Source: 1162T-S-0a-05 sp050299435
GTDB taxonomy: Bacteria; Pseudomonadota; Gammaproteobacteria; Pseudomonadales; Cellvibrionaceae
NCBI GenBank assembly: GCA_050299435.1
Contig: JBNKVX010000002.1
Span: 26,153-90,152, forward strand
Reading direction: 5' to 3'
Length of the DNA: 64,000 nt
The first letter of the stretch is position 1, and each line of letters opens with the position of its first letter. Shown here piece by piece: positions 54,736-63,662 of the stretch. The notes beneath the pieces are model-generated. The model did not search any database, was not told where the DNA came from, and saw nothing but the letters and a program-made list of their open reading frames with translations. A program made the position numbers and the translations under genes.

Positions 54736-56547
54736 CTATCCAAGCATCTCTGTTTGTTCGAAATTTTTAATCACCCCGAGAAAATGTTCTCCATACTGCT
54801 CTAATTTGCGGTCGCCGATTCCGTTTATTTTTAAGAGCTCTTTTGCTGTAAGAGGTTTGGTTTCCAATATTTCTCTTAGCGTTGAATCATGGAAAATCAC
54901 ATAGGGCGGAACACCAAGTGTTTCAGCGAGTTGTTTGCGACACTGACGCAAGGCCGCCCACAAAGGTAAGTCTGTTTCTTCTAACTGCGGTTTTGTTTGT
55001 CGAATTTTTTCTTTGGGGAGGTCTTGATGTATTTCTTTGCGAAGAAAAACTTTTTCGTCACCTCGTAATATCGCTCTACAACTTTCATGAAGTTTTAAGC
55101 TGCCGTATTGACTGTCTACATCAACCAAGCCTCGCGCTACCAGTTGACGCAACAGTGATCGCCAAGCATTAACAGAGAGTTCTTTACCAATACCGTAAGT
55201 CGATAAAGCATGATGACCAAATTGACGAATTTTTTCGTTATCTGCCCCACGTAAAATATCAATAATATGCATAGCCCCAAATTTCTGGTTCGAACGATAA
55301 ATGCAGCTCAAGGCTTTGGATACCGCTTCAGAGGCGTCATAGGTTTCCGGTGTATGCAAACAATTATCGCAATTGCCACAGTCTTGGCGTAATTCATCAC
55401 CGAAATAACGTAGCAGCGTTTTTCTTCGACAACTGGTTATTTCACACAGGCCCAGCATCGCATTCAGCCGTTGATTTTCTACACGTTTGAAGTCTTCGTT
55501 TCCCTGTGACTGTTGCATCATTTGTTTAAGTTTGATGACATCATCCAAACCATAATACAAAATCGCTTTTGAAGGTTCGCCGTCGCGACCGGCTCGACCT
55601 GTTTCCTGATAATAAGCTTCGACACTTTTTGGCATATCTAAATGTAAAACAAAGCGTACATCCGGTTTATCGATCCCCATGCCAAAAGCAATCGTTGCCA
55701 CCATAATTATATTTTCTTCACGCAAGAAACGCGTTTGATGTTTTTGTCTTTGTACCGACGACATGCCTGCGTGATAAGGCAAGGCTAAAAAGCCTTTCTG
55801 ATTGAGCCATTCGGCGGTTTGCTCAACTTTTTTACGTGAAAGGCAATAAATAATACCCGCTTGTTGTTGGCCTTCATTTTCCAAAAATTCTAACATTTGA
55901 GTTTTTGGCTTATTCTTTTGTTGAATGTGGTACTGAATATTCGGGCGATCAAAGCCTGAAATAAAAGTCTTAGCATCTGCTAAACCCAATCTCGCAATAA
56001 TCTCTTTTCGCGTACGTTCATCAGCGGTCGCCGTTAAGGCAATGCGTGGCACAGCGGGAAAATGTTCTTCAAGTAAAGACAGTTTAAGGTAATCTGCACG
56101 AAAATCATGACCCCACTGGGAGACACAGTGCGCTTCATCGATGGCGAAAAGTGCAATATCTACACTTTGAAAAAGGCTGATACTTCGCGACTGTATCAAT
56201 CTTTCCGGTGCAATGTAGAGTAAATCCAGTTTACCGTTTCTCAGTTCATCTTCAATTTGTTGAGCGCTTTCTGCATCCAAACTGGAATTAAGGTAGCTCG
56301 CCTGCACACCCAGCTCTCTTAAAGCTGTAACCTGATCTTCCATTAAGGCAATTAAGGGAGAAATCACTATTGCTGTACCACTGCGAATTAAAGCAGGTAT
56401 TTGGTAACACAGGGACTTGCCCCCTCCCGTTGGCATAATGACCAAGGCATCATCACCGAGCGTTAGACAATCTATAATTTCTTTTTGAGGCGCACGAAAA
56501 TATTTATAACCAAATACATGCTCAAGAACTTCTTCCGCATTGTTCAC
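54736..56547 (-). CDS. recQ: ATP-dependent DNA helicase RecQ, embedded in the aryl polyene operon
   Basis: 603 residues from GTG 56547, which overlaps the stop of the upstream acyltransferase (GTGA) and has AAGGAAA upstream; a TTG at 56568 is an alternative. Walker A MPTGGGKSLCYQIPA, the DEAH box IDEAHCVSQWGHDFR, motif V/VI ATIAFGMGIDKPDVRFVLH and QETGRAGRDGEPS are intact. Four Cys of the RQC zinc site are in CEITSCRRKTLL...CGNCDNC, and the HRDC domain is at the end. All domains look functional. Unwinds DNA in the RecFOR pathway. Its place between pigment genes is unusual. Confidence 0.95.
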   Translation of the reverse strand: MNNAEEVLEHVFGYKYFRAPQKEIIDCLTLGDDALVIMPTGGGKSLCYQIPALIRSGTAIVISPLIALMEDQVTALRELGVQASYLNSSLDAESAQQIEDELRNGKLDLLYIAPERLIQSRSISLFQSVDIALFAIDEAHCVSQWGHDFRADYLKLSLLEEHFPAVPRIALTATADERTRKEIIARLGLADAKTFISGFDRPNIQYHIQQKNKPKTQMLEFLENEGQQQAGIIYCLSRKKVEQTAEWLNQKGFLALPYHAGMSSVQRQKHQTRFLREENIIMVATIAFGMGIDKPDVRFVLHLDMPKSVEAYYQETGRAGRDGEPSKAILYYGLDDVIKLKQMMQQSQGNEDFKRVENQRLNAMLGLCEITSCRRKTLLRYFGDELRQDCGNCDNCLHTPETYDASEAVSKALSCIYRSNQKFGAMHIIDILRGADNEKIRQFGHHALSTYGIGKELSVNAWRSLLRQLVARGLVDVDSQYGSLKLHESCRAILRGDEKVFLRKEIHQDLPKEKIRQTKPQLEETDLPLWAALRQCRKQLAETLGVPPYVIFHDSTLREILETKPLTAKELLKINGIGDRKLEQYGEHFLGVIKNFEQTEMLG

Positions 56548-57506
56548 TGCTGCTTTTCCTTTTTCCAAAACGGATAAAAGTTAAACCATTGAAAAGGCGC
56601 TCGTTTACACTGTTCTTCAAGTTCTTCCGCATAGCGCTGGGCAAGTTTTTGAATGTAGTCCGCGCGGTTTTTAGTGGGAAGAGTGATTTTTTCAGAAAAA
56701 CATTTCACACTAAAATACACTCCTTCTTTATCCCGTGAAGAAAACATGGTACGAACTGGACAGCCAAGCGTTCTTGCGAGTAGATAGGGCCCCTGGGGTA
56801 AGGCCGCTGGCTTGCCCATAAAAGTGACCTCGCTTGTTCGTTCATGTCCACTCAATGGTAGACGATCCCCCGCGATAAATAACCATTCTCCCTGCTCGAT
56901 TTTTTGCTTGAGTTGTAAAATAATTGGTATGTCCAATTCGTCAACTTGGTAAACATTAATACGCGATTCATGACTGATTTTTTGCATTACTCGTACATAA
57001 TTAGCTGCATGGCGGTCATAGAGTAGCACGTTAATTTGTCGAGCCTGGAAACGCTGCATAAATCCACGGCAATATTCCAGGTTTCCAAAATGGGAACCAA
57101 TAATGAGCTGGCCTCTCTTATCATTGAGAATCTCTGCTTGTTCTTTTTCATCTGCAATAATAAATTCGCTTTCGTCAATCATTTCACTCCAAGCCAATAA
57201 TTTATCCAGTACCACTTCACCAAAACAAATAAAGTGGGAGTAAACTTGTTTCAAGCCAGGTTTGGGGCCCGACCGACCTAGCCAGTCCCAACGAGTTATG
57301 AGATATTCAAGTGATGCCTTACGTGCACTGATTCTAAATATAAGAAAGTACGCAGCAACGCCATAAAGAACAAAGCTAAATGCACGTCGCCCAAATAGCT
57401 TTTGAATAAACAACAGAATACACATTCCGTAATAGCTGCCCGCTTCGGATAAATTTGCCCAATGTTCTTTTTTTGAATTTATTTGCATGCTGCTTGAATC
57501 TGACAT
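56544..57506 (-). CDS. LpxL/HtrB-like lipid acyltransferase of the aryl polyene cluster
   Basis: 320 residues. An N-terminal hydrophobic helix (AFSFVLYGVAAYFLIFRI) and the LPLAT motif GSHFGNLEYCRGF (HxxxxE), IAGDRLPLSGHERTSEVTFMGKPAALPQGPYLLAR are characteristic. The ending PFQWFNFYPFWKK is common in this group. Relatives in APE clusters probably acylate the polyene-lipid. Overlaps recQ by 4 bp at the chosen start. Confidence 0.88.
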   Translation of the reverse strand: MSDSSSMQINSKKEHWANLSEAGSYYGMCILLFIQKLFGRRAFSFVLYGVAAYFLIFRISARKASLEYLITRWDWLGRSGPKPGLKQVYSHFICFGEVVLDKLLAWSEMIDESEFIIADEKEQAEILNDKRGQLIIGSHFGNLEYCRGFMQRFQARQINVLLYDRHAANYVRVMQKISHESRINVYQVDELDIPIILQLKQKIEQGEWLFIAGDRLPLSGHERTSEVTFMGKPAALPQGPYLLARTLGCPVRTMFSSRDKEGVYFSVKCFSEKITLPTKNRADYIQKLAQRYAEELEEQCKRAPFQWFNFYPFWKKEKQQ

Positions 57507-57523
57507 TACCCAACCACTACGAA

Positions 57524-58264
57524 TCAGGAAAGTGCGCGCCAGGCAAAAAGGGGAAGGCGCACTAGCATTCCCAGTATCAATTTAATGTGCATCCCGACCA
57601 ACATCACATTGTCTTGCAAATAGCGAAAATGTGAGACATTGTTTTCAGGGTAGACAACTTCGGTATCGATAAAACGTAAGGGAAGCTCATACCAACAGCT
57701 TTTAACAAGTATTTCAGTATCAAAACTCATCGCACCTCCAAGGTTATAGTGAGAAATAACGCGTTTAATTGCCTTAAGCGGGTAGACCCGGAAGCCGCAA
57801 AGGCCATCTTTAATATCGCAGCTCAGTGTTTCCAGAACCACTATCCATCGCGTAAGTTTTCGTCCCTGCACTCGAACAGAAGGTGCAGATTCGTCGAATA
57901 CGGGTTTTCCACAAATCATTTCATCCGGGAACTGTTGGCTGGTGTGGATAAATTTCGCTATATCATGGAAATTGTGTTGACCGTCAGCATCGATTTGAAG
58001 CGCATGTGAATACCCTAACTTTATCGCTTTATCTAAACCCGCAATTACTGCGTTTCCTTTGCCGCCATTTTTTTCACGTTTTAGCAAGCAAATGTTTTCA
58101 TTGTTGGCAATCAAGGCTTCAAGTTTTTTGATTTGTTCCGACTTGGAGGCATCATCCACCACAATAATCGCTATGCCGGTGGATAGTAGCTTTGGCAGAA
58201 AATGGGAAAATTGCTCGAAATGATTATAATGTGGAACCAACAGGCAGTATCTGGACTTATCCAT
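57524..58264 (-). CDS. Glycosyltransferase family 2 of the aryl polyene cluster
   Basis: 246 residues from ATG 58264, which overlaps the end of the upstream dehydratase gene by 8 bp. GT-A fold: CLLVPHYNHFEQF, IAIIVVDDASK, GGKGNAVIAGLDKA and the DxD-like LQIDADGQHN. ENGG-type loops and FDTEILVKSCW match the dolichyl-phosphate mannosyltransferase branch. Predicted to add a sugar to the lipid-linked product. No transmembrane helix is certain. Confidence 0.9.
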   Translation of the reverse strand: MDKSRYCLLVPHYNHFEQFSHFLPKLLSTGIAIIVVDDASKSEQIKKLEALIANNENICLLKREKNGGKGNAVIAGLDKAIKLGYSHALQIDADGQHNFHDIAKFIHTSQQFPDEMICGKPVFDESAPSVRVQGRKLTRWIVVLETLSCDIKDGLCGFRVYPLKAIKRVISHYNLGGAMSFDTEILVKSCWYELPLRFIDTEVVYPENNVSHFRYLQDNVMLVGMHIKLILGMLVRLPLFAWRALS

Positions 58265-58682
58265 GGTGCTCACCAAAAGCGATACGCCCTTCCGAAAACT
58301 GTGTCGATCCATTTAAGTAGTTAAAATTGACAGACTGTTTTTGTTCTTTAAGCTTTAATTGCAATGTCAATTCCTGCCCAGGAAAGATCATAGTCAAAAA
58401 TTTTAAGTTATTGACAGATCTGAAGGGTGTGTTTACCGAAAAAAAACGTTTGGAAAATACTACAGCCCAATGTTGTTGCACAACGCCCGGTAAAACCGCT
58501 TGTTGGGGAAAGTGACCCTTAAAATAAGTAAGTTCAGGACTTATTGTCATGTGCAAACTTAATAAGGGCCCGTCTTCACTGTGTACGACTTCACTGGCTT
58601 TAATTATTGGCCAGATTTTTTCATCCGCGCTAAGTCCAAAATCTTTGACTGCCGTCTGAATCATTTCAATTTGGGTTTCCAC
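58257..58682 (-). CDS. Hotdog 3-hydroxyacyl-ACP dehydratase (ApeI-like)
   Basis: 141 residues, GTG start overlapping the upstream stop (TAGTG). FKGHFPQQAVLPGVVQQHWAV is the FabA/FabZ signature with its active-site His. Second dehydratase of the cluster; ApeI and ApeP form a heterodimer in E. coli. Overlaps the GT2 gene by 8 bp. Confidence 0.88.
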   Translation of the reverse strand: METQIEMIQTAVKDFGLSADEKIWPIIKASEVVHSEDGPLLSLHMTISPELTYFKGHFPQQAVLPGVVQQHWAVVFSKRFFSVNTPFRSVNNLKFLTMIFPGQELTLQLKLKEQKQSVNFNYLNGSTQFSEGRIAFGEHHG

Positions 58683-59272
58683 TACTGCTCACCGTATTTT
58701 CTTTTAAAATATTGACGGTAGGCGAATTCCAATAAAAAGACAGCAGCAAACACCCAATACACAAAAAAGCCATTGTACCAAGCCCAAAATTTCAGCTCGC
58801 CATACACTGCGGTCCACAAAGCAATCAAGGCATTGGTACTTAATAACATTCCCCAAATCGCGGTAAGTGTGAAAAGATAGGTTTTAATTCTTAACGTTAT
58901 TATTTTCCCTGTCTTTTTTACTAAGCTTTCCAACAAACTTTCTTCAAGAAAAAGAGAGTGTAGAAATAAACTTGCAATACCAACGTTCATAAGGGCAGGA
59001 TAGAACCGCAAAAGAAGTTCACTGTTACTCAATACAACAAGTAATACAAATAAGGAAAAAACACCTAAAAACACGATATTTTTTAAAGATTTAAGGTTTC
59101 CCATTAAAAAGGTTCGAATGTAAACCAAACCAGCAAGAGTCATTACTAATACTGCGGGTGACCAGGACTGAATATTTGTATAAATGAAAAGTGGATAAAA
59201 TAAAGCGAGCAAGGTAGCTAAAGCTATCAACACCGTTTTAAAAATAAATAATCTTTTATTCTCGGCAGTCAT
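58682..59272 (-). CDS. COG4648-type membrane protein of the aryl polyene cluster
   Basis: 196 residues from ATG 59272, 13 bp after the parB stop; an in-frame start at 59332 would overlap parB. Six membrane helices are visible (FKTVLIALATLLALFYPLFI, VLVMTLAGLVYIRTFLM, IVFLGVFSLFVLLVVLS, LTAIWGMLLSTNALIALWTAV, FFVYWVFAAVFLLEFAY). The family occurs almost only in APE clusters and may act in membrane assembly of the pigment; no enzymatic motif is seen. Confidence 0.82.
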   Translation of the reverse strand: MTAENKRLFIFKTVLIALATLLALFYPLFIYTNIQSWSPAVLVMTLAGLVYIRTFLMGNLKSLKNIVFLGVFSLFVLLVVLSNSELLLRFYPALMNVGIASLFLHSLFLEESLLESLVKKTGKIITLRIKTYLFTLTAIWGMLLSTNALIALWTAVYGELKFWAWYNGFFVYWVFAAVFLLEFAYRQYFKRKYGEQ

Positions 59273-59285
59273 GCAGCAAAAGCTT

Positions 59286-60197
59286 TTAGGGTTGGTACCC
59301 CATATGCTGTAAAATTCCATCAAGCTCATCAAGACTGTTGTAGGTCAGTACCAATTTACCTTTACCTTTTGCGCTGTGTTGAATATTAATCGGTACACCG
59401 ATTTTTTCTGACAAGCGTTCCTGAAGATTTTTAATGTCTGTATTTACGGCGGGGCTCTCACCTACTTGTAGTTCATCATCTTGTAAGGCTTTTTTCGCGA
59501 GCGCTTCTGCCTGACGAACACTTAAACCTTTGGCGACGATATGACGCGCGATTTGCCGTTGCTTCCCTTCATCCAAACTCAACAAACAACGAGCATGTCC
59601 CATATCCAAATCACCGTGCTCAAGCAGTGTTTGAACTTCGTTATTTAAGTTAATTAAACGCAACAAATTTGTGACAGCTGTTCGAGATTTACCCACGGTA
59701 TCCGCCACTTCCTGATGCGTAAGTTCAAACTCATCCTGTAGGCGTTTGAGTGCCAGCGCTTCTTCCATAGGGTTTAAATCTTCCCGTTGAATATTTTCTA
59801 TTAATGCCATGGCAATGGCAGTTTCATCGGGAACTTCGCGAATTACTGCGGGAATACTGTGTAAACCCGCTATCTGACAAGCTCGCCAGCGTCGCTCGCC
59901 GGCAATAATTTCATAGCGGTTGTCTCCCACAGGGCGAACTACAATCGGTTGCATCACGCCTTGGGTTTTAATTGAGTTTGCCAATTCTTCCAGGGCTTCC
60001 TGGTGCATATCACGGCGTGGTTGGTATTTTCCACGCTGTAGAAATTCAACGGGCAACTCTTTCAATACGCCGTCAATTGACGTTTCCGGGGTGGCCGCCG
60101 CCTCGGTGGCATGTTTAATGGCTTCAGCTGGATTTAAACCAGTAGCACCACCTAACAGAGTGTCGAGTCCCCTTCCCAAACCTTTGCGTTTAGTCAT
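59286..60197 (-). CDS. parB: Chromosome partitioning protein ParB
   Basis: 303 residues. KRKGLGRGLDTLL opens the protein (ParA-contact region), the CTPase/nuclease fold follows with YQPRRDM and GERRWRACQIAGL, then the helix-turn-helix that reads parS (LTHQEVADTVGKSRTAVTNLLRLINL), and the C-terminal dimer domain. Forms partition complexes near the origin. Likely first half of a run that continues into the aryl polyene genes. Confidence 0.98.
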   Translation of the reverse strand: MTKRKGLGRGLDTLLGGATGLNPAEAIKHATEAAATPETSIDGVLKELPVEFLQRGKYQPRRDMHQEALEELANSIKTQGVMQPIVVRPVGDNRYEIIAGERRWRACQIAGLHSIPAVIREVPDETAIAMALIENIQREDLNPMEEALALKRLQDEFELTHQEVADTVGKSRTAVTNLLRLINLNNEVQTLLEHGDLDMGHARCLLSLDEGKQRQIARHIVAKGLSVRQAEALAKKALQDDELQVGESPAVNTDIKNLQERLSEKIGVPINIQHSAKGKGKLVLTYNSLDELDGILQHMGYQP

Positions 60198-60221
60198 TGA
60201 TTTTGTGTTTCCTTAAAATTT

Positions 60222-61019
60222 TTAGCTAGCTGTGGCTAATTCAGGTGTGTTAATCGCTTCATTGCGGCGAATGACTTCACCTGCAAGCGCGATATAGGCA
60301 AGAGCGCCTTTACTCTGCCGATCATAGGCAATGACAGGTTTACCAAAACTTGGGGCCTCGGCCAAACGCACATTGCGAGGCACACAGGTGCGATACACCC
60401 TATCACCGAAATATTCATTCAGTTGTGCAGATACATCGCCAGTCAGGCTGTTTCTTGGGTCATACATAGTGCGTAAAATCCCTTCGATTTTTAGCTTGGG
60501 ATTCAATACACTCTGAATGGTATTAATAGTGTTAATAAGCGCTGACAAACCTTCAAGAGCATAGTATTCACACTGCATAGGTATAAGTACGCCATCACAA
60601 GCAACCAATGCATTGACTGTCAGCATGTTCAAGGAAGGGGGGCAGTCAATTAGCACGTAATCGTAGTGTTGCCTGGCTTCCGCCAAAGCACCTGTCAAAC
60701 GTCGCTCTTTATTTTCGAGAGAGAGCATTTCAACTTCAGCGGCAGTTAAATCACCATTTGATGGTAAAACCATGTATTTACCGTCTGGTGAGGGCTGAAA
60801 GGCGCTGTCTGCTCGTGTTAAGCCCATCAAAACATCATAGATAGTGAATTCCTGGCTATTCTTATCTACGCCGCTGCCCATGGTAGCGTTGCCCTGTGGG
60901 TCCAAATCGACCAACAGAACTTTCTTGCGTGTCGCTGCCAGGGACGCTGCAAGATTTACACAGGTAGTGGTTTTACCTACACCGCCTTTTTGATTGGCTA
61001 TCGCGTATACTTTTCCCAC
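60222..61019 (-). CDS. parA: Chromosome partitioning ATPase ParA (Soj)
   Basis: 265 residues. Deviant Walker A KGGVGKTTTCVNLA, switch I DLDPQGNATMGSGVD and switch II CPPSLNMLTVNAL. Chromosomal type without an N-terminal regulatory domain. 24 bp upstream of parB. Confidence 0.98.
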   Translation of the reverse strand: MGKVYAIANQKGGVGKTTTCVNLAASLAATRKKVLLVDLDPQGNATMGSGVDKNSQEFTIYDVLMGLTRADSAFQPSPDGKYMVLPSNGDLTAAEVEMLSLENKERRLTGALAEARQHYDYVLIDCPPSLNMLTVNALVACDGVLIPMQCEYYALEGLSALINTINTIQSVLNPKLKIEGILRTMYDPRNSLTGDVSAQLNEYFGDRVYRTCVPRNVRLAEAPSFGKPVIAYDRQSKGALAYIALAGEVIRRNEAINTPELATAS

Positions 61020-61058
61020 GGTTTAACCCTAATTCTTTGATTTTTCTAAATTATTTAT

Positions 61059-61727
61059 TTATTTGCGCTTACTGAGAATAATGAGATTTCTTTCGCCAGC
61101 CACGCCGGGGACGTTTAACTCCTGGACAGCCTCGACGATATAGTGTTTTTCCACTTCCCTCAACTCATCTGTTGGAATAAGCCCCTTCATTGCCAATATT
61201 TTTCCTTCTGAACTCAGCAAGTGTTTCGTACCCTCAATGATGCCGGCAAGTGAGCTGAATGCTCGACAAATTATTTGGTCAAATTTAATATTTTCCTGCC
61301 ATTTCTCTACACGTTCGTTCACGATAGTGACATTTTCCAAGCTTAAAACCTGTTTTACCTGAAATAAAAAACGCGTTTTCTTGCCGTTAGAATCAAGAAG
61401 ATGGAAATGGCTCTGCTTTTTGGATATCGCGAGAGGAATACCGGGAAGGCCAGCGCCAGTTCCAAGATCAAGAACGTGCCTACCGTTTATATACGGAAGA
61501 ACACTTAAACTATCCAGAATGTGTTTAGCGGGCATAAGGTCGGGATCGCGTATCGCACTGAGGTTGTAAGCTTTGTTCCATTTATGAAATAGAGCTAAAT
61601 AGTCGATAAAATCTGCAATCTGCTCGCTATCTAACGCTAAATTTAACTTCTCACTGCCTTTGTGCAGCTCCCGGCTGTAGCGATTAAGCTGTTGGCTACT
61701 GAAGATTGTGTCTGAGCGTGACTGCAT
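61059..61727 (-). CDS. rsmG: 16S rRNA (guanine527-N7)-methyltransferase
   Basis: 222 residues. SAM motif LDLGTGAGLPGIPLAI, LLDSNGKKTRFLFQV and the later ICRAFSSLAGII fit RsmG. Placed between mnmG and parA as in most gammaproteobacteria. Confidence 0.97.
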   Translation of the reverse strand: MQSRSDTIFSSQQLNRYSRELHKGSEKLNLALDSEQIADFIDYLALFHKWNKAYNLSAIRDPDLMPAKHILDSLSVLPYINGRHVLDLGTGAGLPGIPLAISKKQSHFHLLDSNGKKTRFLFQVKQVLSLENVTIVNERVEKWQENIKFDQIICRAFSSLAGIIEGTKHLLSSEGKILAMKGLIPTDELREVEKHYIVEAVQELNVPGVAGERNLIILSKRK

Positions 61728-61736
61728 ATCAAGGGC

Positions 61737-63662
61737 TTAAAAAGCGCTGCGTTTTAACAAACCACGTTTTTTCAGATAAATCAGAATGAGAGAAACAGCG
61801 GCAGGTGTAACGCCAGGTATACGAGAAGCTCTTGCAATATTATCTGGCTTAGCCTCGCTCAGCTTTTGCTTAAGTTCGTTGCTTAAACCCTCAACCGTGC
61901 TGTAATCGAAATCAAGCGGGATGGAAGTGTTCTCATTTTGTTGTAAGCGAACTATTTCTTCTTTTTGGCGATCGATATAACCCGCGTATTTTGCAGCAAT
62001 CTCAATCTGCTCCTTAACCTGAGATTTAAGAGTAATTTCGTCAATCTCGCCGCTAAAATTATCAAAAATGACGCCTTCTTCGTATAACTCTTCAATATCC
62101 TGAAAATTTACCTCCGGTCGCCTCAATAAATCCATTAGGGAATATTCACGACTAAGCGGTGTTCTTAATACCTGCTCAATTTTCTTGGCTTGATGACTAT
62201 CTGCCTGTACCCAGGTTGAGCGTAAACGTTGAGATTCGCGCTCCACAGCTTCGCGTTTTTCACAGAATACGCGCCAACGCCTGTCATCAACCAAACCGAG
62301 CTCACGCCCGGTTTCGGTCAGACGCGTATCCGCGTTATCTTCTCGCAATAGCAAACGGTGTTCAGCCCGACTCGTAAACATGCGATAGGGTTCCTGTGTC
62401 CCCATGGTAATCAGGTCGTCAACCAGTACACCGATGTAGGCTTCGTCCCGCCTGGGGCACCAGGCTTCTTTACCCCGTGCTTTGAGTGCAGCGTTACACC
62501 CAGCTAATAAACCTTGAGCACCGGCTTCTTCGTAGCCGGTGGTGCCGTTAATTTGTCCGGCAAAAAATAAGCCTGAAATGGCCTTGGTTTCCAGACTGTA
62601 GTTCAAATCACGGGGATCAAAAAAGTCATATTCGATGGCGTAACCAGGACGCATAATATGCGCGTTTTCAAAACCCTTGATACTGCGAACAAATGCGAGT
62701 TGCGTGTCAAAAGGCAGACTTGTGCTGATGCCGTTGGGATAGAGCTCGTGAGTATTCAGCCCTTCAGGCTCTATAAAAATTTGATGGCTGTTTTTATCCG
62801 CAAAACGATTAACCTTGTCCTCGATAGATGGGCAATAGCGTGGTCCAATGCCCTCGATAAGGCCTGTAAACATTGGAGAACGATCGAAGCTAGCACGAAT
62901 AATATCGTGCGTTTTTTCGTTGGTATGCGTAATCCAACAGCAGGTTTGTTGTGGATGCTGAGCTACCGACCCCAAATAGGACATGACCGGAGTGGGTTGA
63001 TCCCCCCACTGTTCTTGCAAATCACTGAAATCGACACTTTTTGCATCAATTCTCGGTGGTGTACCTGTTTTAAGGCGGTCCACACGCAAATCCAAATCAC
63101 GCAATCGATCGGCTAAAGCAATTGAGGGAGGATCTCCAGCACGTCCACCACTGTAGTTCTCCAAGCCGATATGAATGCGACCACCTAAAAACGTTCCAGC
63201 AGTTAACACAACTGTGGGGGCATAAAATCGCAAGCCCATTTGCGTTACCACGCCTTTAACCTGGCCATTTTCAACAAGCAAGTCATCAACTGCCTGTTGA
63301 AAAATGGATAAGTTCTCCTGATTTTCCAATTGATGGCGGACAGCAGCCTTATACAAAACGCGATCTGCTTGAGCGCGTGTCGCTCTTACAGCTGGGCCCT
63401 TGCGGCTATTCAGCGTACGAAATTGGATTCCGCCGAAGTCAGTGGCGCTCGCCATCACGCCACCCAAGGCATCAATTTCCTTCACAAGGTGGCTTTTACC
63501 GATTCCGCCAATTGCCGGATTACAACTCATCTGTCCCAGTGTTTCGATGTTGTGGCTTAGCAGCAAAGTAGCACAACCCATACGTGCTGCCGCGGCACAG
63601 GCTTCTGTACCGGCGTGACCTCCGCCAATTACTATCACATCAAAACGTTCTGGGAATTTCAT
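61737..63662 (-). CDS. mnmG: tRNA uridine-5-carboxymethylaminomethyl(34) synthesis enzyme MnmG
   Basis: 641 residues. FAD motif GGGHAGTEACAAAARMG, followed by the SCNPAIGGIGKSHLVKEIDALGG block, the GRAGDPPS insert and the C-terminal helical domain with the terminal IPGVTPAAVSLILIYLKKRG. Works with MnmE (not in the window) at wobble uridine 34. Complete gene; ten bases from rsmG. Confidence 0.98.
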   Translation of the reverse strand: MKFPERFDVIVIGGGHAGTEACAAAARMGCATLLLSHNIETLGQMSCNPAIGGIGKSHLVKEIDALGGVMASATDFGGIQFRTLNSRKGPAVRATRAQADRVLYKAAVRHQLENQENLSIFQQAVDDLLVENGQVKGVVTQMGLRFYAPTVVLTAGTFLGGRIHIGLENYSGGRAGDPPSIALADRLRDLDLRVDRLKTGTPPRIDAKSVDFSDLQEQWGDQPTPVMSYLGSVAQHPQQTCCWITHTNEKTHDIIRASFDRSPMFTGLIEGIGPRYCPSIEDKVNRFADKNSHQIFIEPEGLNTHELYPNGISTSLPFDTQLAFVRSIKGFENAHIMRPGYAIEYDFFDPRDLNYSLETKAISGLFFAGQINGTTGYEEAGAQGLLAGCNAALKARGKEAWCPRRDEAYIGVLVDDLITMGTQEPYRMFTSRAEHRLLLREDNADTRLTETGRELGLVDDRRWRVFCEKREAVERESQRLRSTWVQADSHQAKKIEQVLRTPLSREYSLMDLLRRPEVNFQDIEELYEEGVIFDNFSGEIDEITLKSQVKEQIEIAAKYAGYIDRQKEEIVRLQQNENTSIPLDFDYSTVEGLSNELKQKLSEAKPDNIARASRIPGVTPAAVSLILIYLKKRGLLKRSAF

